Source: Vicia villosa (taxonomy: Eukaryota > Streptophyta > Magnoliopsida > Fabales > Fabaceae). From it: 64,000 bases of DNA. Below are positions 58,123-64,000 of the stretch, in pieces; the first letter of the stretch is position 1; each line of letters begins with the position of its first letter. A program made the translations under genes and the position numbers. The notes beneath the pieces are model-generated. The model saw only the letters and a list, made by a program, of their open reading frames with translations. It ran no database searches and was not told where the DNA came from. Location of the stretch: positions 310,001 to 374,000 of the forward strand of contig NW_026705147.1 of NCBI RefSeq assembly GCF_029867415.1, read 5' to 3'.

Positions 58123-58383
58123 TTACCCGTCATGTGCCGCGAGCACCCAGAGTTCAGGTACCATGACATGTTTTGCTTTGTCTTCTTTGCTACCAAGGAT
58201 ATCTGCAACAGAAATTATCTTCTCCTTAGGTACCCACATTTTCCTGGGTCCTTTCTTGTTAGTTCTCCTCAAGTTTTGATTGAACTTTGGTTTAGCATGA
58301 TAATTAACAGGAGGTACAACATGATATTCCTTAGTTTGAGCAACATGATATTTTCTATTTTGTGTCACATGCTTCTTTGTGTG
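58123..58383 (-). pseudogene. SIRE-type gag-protease spacer fragment
   Basis: Encodes GPRKMWVPKEKIISVADI and VMVPELWVLAAHD, the same spacer as at 8730-9365. It is cut at 58383 by the LTR element beginning with TGTCATACCCC, which supplies a fused tail to the frame. Confidence 0.75.
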
Positions 58384-61300
58384 TGTCATACCCCAAAATT
58401 TTCCCATCATATTTATTCATATTTCAGTCCATCTGACTTTCAAACGCTCAAAGATACACAAGAAGGAAGCATGCAGTCTCTCTCCTAAACAACAGCCTCT
58501 AAACTAGGGTTTTGTATTTCTCAAAGTAAAATCAAGTTATAAGACCGCAAATGGATCCCATGGACTCTCATATGCTTAAAAGGGTCCTCATGCCAATTTT
58601 CAAGCTCTGATTCATAGGATTGCTCAGTCAACTACTCAAATGATCAATAGGCGACTAGTTTGACCTAAAAGTCAACTGTGGTCAAAATACAGTCAAAATT
58701 CCTTATTTTTGGTCAACATCCTCATTTTTAAGTATCATTCATCATTTGATCAAGGATTGATCATGATTCATCAAGGAAAGATCGAAAATCCACAAGAGTA
58801 CAAAGTTGCTAAATTAGGGTTCATCGGAGAAAGTCAACAGAACTTTGACCGGCCATAACTTTTACATGGAACATAAAAAATTTCCCGTCTAAACTTCATT
58901 TTGAAGGAAATTGAATTCTCTACAATTTTGTCTCTCACAAGCCAAGTCCAAAAATGCTTTATTTGAGAGATATGGATCAAAACATTACAGGTCTTTCTAG
59001 AAGCTCGCAAAAAGCTGTTTTTTGTCAGGAGCCATATCATCAAGATAAAATCCTCAAATGGAAAAAATATTCCAAAGTGGCTTATAGAGGACATCTGGGG
59101 CTTTCCAAAAAGTTCTAGATCATCTCCATACGATCAATATTGAATGAGTTATGACAGTCAGTAGTTGGCCAAAAAATTGAAAAATGAATGAAATCCCAAG
59201 TGAATAATTTTGTGTTTTTAAGTAATGGACCATGGATTATGGATTACCCACGTGATTTTGAGATCAAAATCGGCCCAAATACTATTTGATACTTATTTTA
59301 TGATTTTATTATATTTCTTTTTGGATTTACTTACTTAAATCCAATATAAATCAAATAAAATAAAAATAAATCAAATTAAATCATGTAAGATATTCAATTC
59401 ATTAAAACAAGTCCAAATTCATCCCATATGGCCAAATTCGCGTGGAAATATGTAGAAAATAGATTGGGGATAAACTTGGAAAGATTTCATGCAAGAATCA
59501 AAATCAATTTCTTTTTCAATCAAGCATTGATTCTTTCCTTAAGATTCTAACCTAATTCTCTCATCTATATATACTCAAGACCATTCAGCATCAAGGGGAC
59601 GAAAAACCTTGCCTCACAAAGCCCTAGAAAACTCTCCAAAAATATCAAAATTAGGGCACGGGCAAAGAAAAAATTTCAGAAGGATTCAAGGACAACCGAT
59701 CACACCAATCAACTTCTGAGGCATTGCAAGTTGGCGAATGGCAGGTATTTGCTACAAAATTGGCGTAGCCAAACTGTAGCAAAATTCAAGCAGTTTCCTA
59801 GCTAATTTAATTGCAGGTTTTCAGGAAGAAGATAATGAAAGGGCGCAGCACGTGTGGCTGTTTGATTTACTGGTCAACTATTCAACCCCTATCCGCACGC
59901 ATGGCAAGCCCCCATTCGGTGGTCAACGATTCAGCCCAGCCCTCTCTCTGTATACCATTGGTTCACTCACGCAGTGGGGTCCACCGTGTTGACCAATCTT
60001 TTCCATTAACTTAGACGTTTTGTTTTTGTTTTATTGTGATGATGTATTAAACATATAGCATAGGAAGCAAAAGTGGCGAGAATACAATGCAAGCAACCTC
60101 CAAAACCTGGGTTCGATCCCCAGGCTACGCAGTTTATTTATATCAGTTACATGATCATAGATCCAGTGCTCCTTGTCAATCAACGCGCACGGTAGGCATC
60201 ATCATTCCAGCCATCAAGATCTCTCCTATCCCAGATCCAAGGGCCCAGACACGCAATTCCATCATGCACCATCAAGGAATCAGCACACAGAATCGAAGCT
60301 AAGTTTTTAATCTTTTTAGTTTTTTTTTTAATTACATATTTCTTTTTTTCCTGAATTATTTTCTTTTTCTTTTACTCATTCATTATTTTTTCTAAAAATT
60401 GTATATTAACTAAATAATGTTGCATTTTGACATTAATTTTTTTTAATCAAAAACTCGATTCTTTTATAATTTCATCAAAAAACTATTTCTTTATTATTTA
60501 AAGATTAATTTTATTGCATATATCTTTTTTTCAATTAAATAAATAATTTTTAGGTTTGTTAACCTCGATTCATTTAGAAACCCTAATAGCCTTTTTTTTT
60601 TTAAACCTTGTTCCCTAAAAAAATCAGGGTTTGCCCTGAATCTTTTCAAAAACCTTTCCCTTTTATTTTTAATTTATTTAAACATTTTATTTTTGTTATG
60701 TAATAATTTTATAAAATAGTTATTTATATAATTAATTATTTTACTTGGTTTGTTTGCACCAATTAGGGTTTGTGTAATTAATCAATAGATCTATAATGCA
60801 CTAACCTTTTCTCTTCTTAATTTTTCAGGGCTGATCAAGGAGCGACGAAGGCTCAAGATGTGTAAATTAATTATTGTTCTCTCTTATTTTCTGCCTTTAT
60901 TTTTCTGTTACCCTATAAGGGTTTTATTATAATAGATTAGGTTTATTTTCCGCCTTTTAATTTCCCCCAGCCCCACAGGTGTTTATTGTAATAGCGTAGG
61001 ATTTTAACTGTTTTATTTTCTGCCATGGTTAGTAATCTAGGGAGTGCAAGCCTATAATTAATCTATAATCACCTAATTACAAGATAATATAATCGAATTG
61101 AATCACGTGATTGTGAACCCACACACCTTTAGGGTAACCCTTCTTGTTGCCTGTTGCCTATAATTATACTAAAAAATAGTCAAGTACCTCGACTCCGAGG
61201 ATACCTAAAAGCAAGGTTGCCTTTAAAAGATTGAAAATCATCATATGAGATTTAGTCCCTCGATGTTGCCTCGGAAAAACATGATGATTGTCCCAATTGC

Positions 61301-61624
61301 TAAGGTATCCTCGCCTGTTGTCTAAAAATGACTATGATATCCTTCCCTTAGACTACCTGCCCTCTTTATGGCAAGGGACAGTCTTGTGGCGAACGATAAC
61401 TTCGATGACCCTTCAACATCCAATTGAAAGACTTCTTGCCCTCTCATGGTATGGATAGACCCTTTCGCCCGAAAGGCTTAAAGAACAAAAAAGACAATCT
61501 TAGGGTAGGTGTTCTTAAATGCTTGCTCACATTCAATTCAAAATTCAAAATGCTTTTCACACCTCTTTTTCAAATCAATTCAAAAAGGCCACGCTTATTT
61601 ACAAGCTAAAGTCCTTAACAAATC
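58384..61624 (+). repeat. Long LTR segment of a Tat/Ogre-like element (nest layer 3)
   Basis: Begins TGTCATACCCCAAAATTTT exactly where the SIRE-type element is broken. The possible 5-bp target is gtgtg. About 3.2 kb without coding capacity follow, ending where a second SIRE-type LTR starts at 61625. The start resembles the TGTTGCACCCCAAAATTTG start of the Ogre LTR, so a related lineage is likely. T-rich and AT-rich stretches lie at 60300-60780. The 3' end is not in view. Confidence 0.5.
60095..60130 (+). other. tRNA T-arm-like sequence
   Basis: CTGGG-TTCGATC-CCCAG forms a perfect 5-bp stem with a 7-base loop, as in tRNA T-arms, and matches the pol III B-box. About 35 bases upstream is 'tggcgagaa', a weak A-box. 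A full cloverleaf is not evident, so this could be a SINE head or a tRNA relic inside the LTR. Confidence 0.3.
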
Positions 61625-62695
61625 TGAAGGATAGAAAAACACTTAGAAAGGGGGTGTTTGAATAAGTGTGACTTTAAAAACTCTTAAGATAAAAACAATT
61701 GCATAATAATTTTTATCCTGGTTCGTTGTTAACGAAACTACTGCAGTCCACCCCCTTAGAGTGATTTACCTCACCTGAGGATTTAATCCACTAATCAACC
61801 TTGATTACAATGGTTTTCCACTTAGATACCTTCTAAGTCTTCTAGAGTATTCTGATCACACCTTGATCACTCTAGGAACCTTTTACAAATTAATGTAAAC
61901 AAATTCTTACAAGAGTATTACAATGCTTCTTAATAAGCTATAATCACAACTGTGATATTTCTCTTAAGTTTAAGCTTAATCTCACTAAGATATTACAACA
62001 GTAATGAAGTGAGGTTGAAGATGAAGTTTTGAGAGCTTTTCACTTTGATAGCGTTTATGTATGTTTGCGTAGAGTATTGTGTTCAGCTTCTCATCAGAAC
62101 TTCTATTTATAGGCGTTTTGAGAAGATGACCGTTGGGAGCATTTAATGCGTTGCGTGATCTGTACAGCATTGCATTTAATGTTTCACTCTTTTGTCAACT
62201 ACCTCGAGCCTTGCTTTTCCTGCTTTAACTGACTTTGCCTTTAATAGCTTCTAACGTTCCTTTTGTAAGTCAGCGTAGCCTGCCATCTTGTACTTGCTTC
62301 TGATCTGATCTTTGTAGATACAACGTTTGAATATATCAAAGTCAAACAGCTTGGTGCAGAGCATCTTCTTGTCTTCTGACTTTGAAGTGCTTCAAGCGTG
62401 ATACCATGAGAACTTCAGTGCTTCTGCTTCTGATCTCAAGTTCTTCTGATGCTTCTCTAGACCATGTTCTGATTCTGCTTGACCATCTTCTGATGTCTTG
62501 CGAGAGCATGTTCTGATGTTGCATGCTGAACCTTCTGAGTCAGTGCTTCTTGCGCTGATTTTGTGCATACTCTTTATATATTTCCTGAAATGGAAATTGC
62601 ATAGGATTAGAGTACCACATTGTCTTAAGCAAAATTCATATACATTGTTATCATCAAAACTAAGAATATTGATCAGAACAATTCTTGTTCTAACA
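61625..62695 (-). repeat. SIRE-type 3' LTR (1071 bp)
   Basis: Collinear with 52211-53357: the same ends ('tgaaggatag' and 'ttctaaca' on +), the same 'cctggttcgttgttaacgaa' block and the same 'aagatgaccgttgg' block. It is slightly shorter because of small deletions. Confidence 0.85.
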
Positions 62696-63261
62696 ATCTC
62701 CCCCTTTTTGATGATGACAAAAATATATATAATTGATATGAATTTGCAATCAGAATATCAGACGGCTAAAGACAATTACACAGTTATAGCTTAAGCATAT
62801 AAACATAGTGTGTGAATATGTCTCCCCTTGAGATCAACAATCTCCCCCTGAGATTAACAATCTCCCCCTGAAATAATTACTGGAAGAATTTAAAAGAATA
62901 AAAGACTTCCCTGAGTATTTTCCATTTCAGTTGAGATGTTCACATTTGCTTAAACTTCAGAACATTCGGAGCTTCTGCTTCTTACTTCCATAGGACAGCT
63001 TCAGAGCTTTGAATTTCTTCTTGAATTATTGCATGCTTTGATTGTATCAGAACATTCTTGAATGTACCAGAGCATCATCAGAGCATCTTTACATCCTGAA
63101 ATGTTTCAGAACAAACTAGACAACAAAAGTCAGAGCATGAATGAATCAGAACATACTTTTAAGAAAGAGCATTTATTAAAGCAAACAGTTCTTAAAAGAG
63201 GTATGTATCAGAACATAAAATATGTATCAGAGCACATAAAATATGTATCAGAACATATGTT

Positions 63262-63714
63262 CCTTCTGATGTTTGATTGATCTGGATCCCATGGAAATAC
63301 TTGAGTTCTCCCATCATGCTCATTTCAAACTCAGCCTGCATAGACTTAGCAAACTCCTTTCCAAGTGTAGCATTAGATGTTCCAAATATAATATCATCAA
63401 CATAAATTTGGCAAATAAGAAGATTCTTTTTAAAGGTTTTACAAAAGAGAGTAGTATCCACTTTTCCTCTAGTGAAAGCATTATCCAGAAGGAAAGAACT
63501 TAATCTTTCATACCAAGCTCTAGGAGCTTGCTTCAATCCATATAATGATTTCTTTAGTTTAAAAACATGATTTGGAGACTTAGAGTCTTCAAAACCAGGA
63601 GGTTGGTGGACATAGAGTTCCTCATCTATATAACCATTTAAGAAGGCACTCTTAACATCCATCTGATATAAAGTGATGTTATGTTGAGTGGCAAAAGAAA
63701 TCAATAAGCGAATA
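63262..63714 (-). pseudogene. SIRE-type reverse transcriptase fragment
   Basis: Encodes MISFATQHNITLYQMDVKSA, SLYGLKQAPRAWYERLS and YVDDIIFGTS, nearly the same as 55900-56370. It is cut on one side by a + strand LTR at 63715 and on the other by a deletion joining it to the 3' region at about 63260. Confidence 0.85.
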
Positions 63715-64000
63715 TGTTAGAACAAGATTTGTTCTGATCAATTATCTTAGTTTTGATGATAACAATAATATGAATTTTGCTTAAGATAATATGGTACTCT
63801 AATCCAATGCAATTTCCTTTTCAGGAAATATATAAAGAGTATGCATAATTCAGCGCTCAGAAGCTTTGTCTCAAAGGGTTCAGCATGCAACATCAGAACA
63901 TGGTCTGGCAAGACATCAGAAGATGGTCGAAGCAGAATCAGAACATGGGTCTATAGAAGCATCAGAAGAACATGAGATCAGAAGCACTGAAGTTCTGATG
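63715..64000 (+). repeat. Start of a third SIRE-type LTR, opposite orientation (nest layer 5)
   Basis: TGTTAGAACAAGATTTGTTC starts within the RT of the preceding element and continues with the LTR sequence seen in reverse at 53357-53080. Candidate target duplication: gaata (63710-63714); the other copy is outside the window. It is truncated by the window end. Confidence 0.8.

Larger units (their letters stand above)
52211..58383 (-). mobile_element. SIRE/Maximus-type copia element with env-like ORF (nest layer 2), 5' part displaced
   Basis: On the - strand, from high to low coordinate: end of gag/spacer (58383-58123), GAG-pre-integrase and integrase, RT, partial RNase H, an env-like ORF, a repeat-rich 3' region, PPT and the 3' LTR (53357-52211). 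At 58384 it is interrupted by another LTR element, so its gag and 5' LTR are not in view. It carries an in-frame stop near 58034 and a frameshift near 56465. Confidence 0.82.
61625..63714 (-). mobile_element. Second SIRE-type element, internally deleted (nest layer 4)
   Basis: The - strand 3' LTR is 61625-62695, the PPT 62696-62709, then 3' region with TCAGAGCAT repeats to about 63260, joined directly to reverse transcriptase. RNase H and the env-like ORF are missing. It is interrupted at 63715 by another SIRE-type LTR on the + strand. It sits inside the Tat/Ogre-like LTR. Confidence 0.78.

Noticed and set aside
59811..60302. Short + strand frames of 60-70 codons
   Set aside because: No domain, no start context, and they lie in a long LTR-like segment.

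Overview
The window is plant nuclear DNA. It is AT-rich, it contains spliced genes (an HSP70 gene with its conserved intron), and most of it is transposable elements stacked inside one another. A complete 20.7-kb Ogre-type Ty3/gypsy retrotransposon, several SIRE/Maximus-type Ty1/copia elements and a gene-capturing Helitron point to a large-genome legume, most likely tribe Fabeae (pea, vetch, Lathyrus) or a close relative. The species call is inference.

Only two genes look intact. A pectin methylesterase/invertase inhibitor gene (888-1451, +) sits between long (TA)n tracts. A cytosolic HSC70/HSP70 gene (exons 41717-41930 and 42405-44134, +) has a heat-shock element, CCAAT box, G-box and TATA box. 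Everything else I can name is mobile or derived from mobile DNA.

Layout. 1-3.4 kb: PMEI gene and AT-rich DNA. 3.4-6.5 kb: two diverged head-to-tail copies of one copia-type LTR. 6.5-8.1 kb: the start of another LTR and the end of a CACTA-like transposon. 8.1-13.0 kb: a decayed SIRE-type element (- strand) split by a 2.4-kb solo LTR with a perfect 5-bp target duplication. 13.3-40.75 kb: an L1-type LINE (- strand) flanked by inverted arrays of a ~95-bp AT-rich repeat. Its endonuclease is split by an 894-bp hAT element (8-bp target duplication) and its ORF1 by the Ogre element (18476-39181, target duplication gtatg). 40.9-44.4 kb: a MITE-like element and the HSP70 gene. 45161-49376: a Helitron carrying exon pieces of at least three host genes (SEC11 signal peptidase, a DUF662/golgin-like gene, CURT1). 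49.9-64.0 kb: a chromovirus remnant hit by a solo LTR and by a nest of five further LTR elements, the last running off the window.

The Ogre copy is complete in structure: LTRs, PBS, extra ORF1, gag, protease, spliced intron, RT/RNase H, archaeal-type RNase H, integrase, PPT. Its LTRs are nearly identical, so insertion was recent, yet gag-pro and pol each carry one premature stop. The Ogre and the LINE are both transcribed away from HSP70. The most unusual objects are the multi-gene Helitron, the young but defective Ogre with its LTR palindrome array, and the deeply nested right end.
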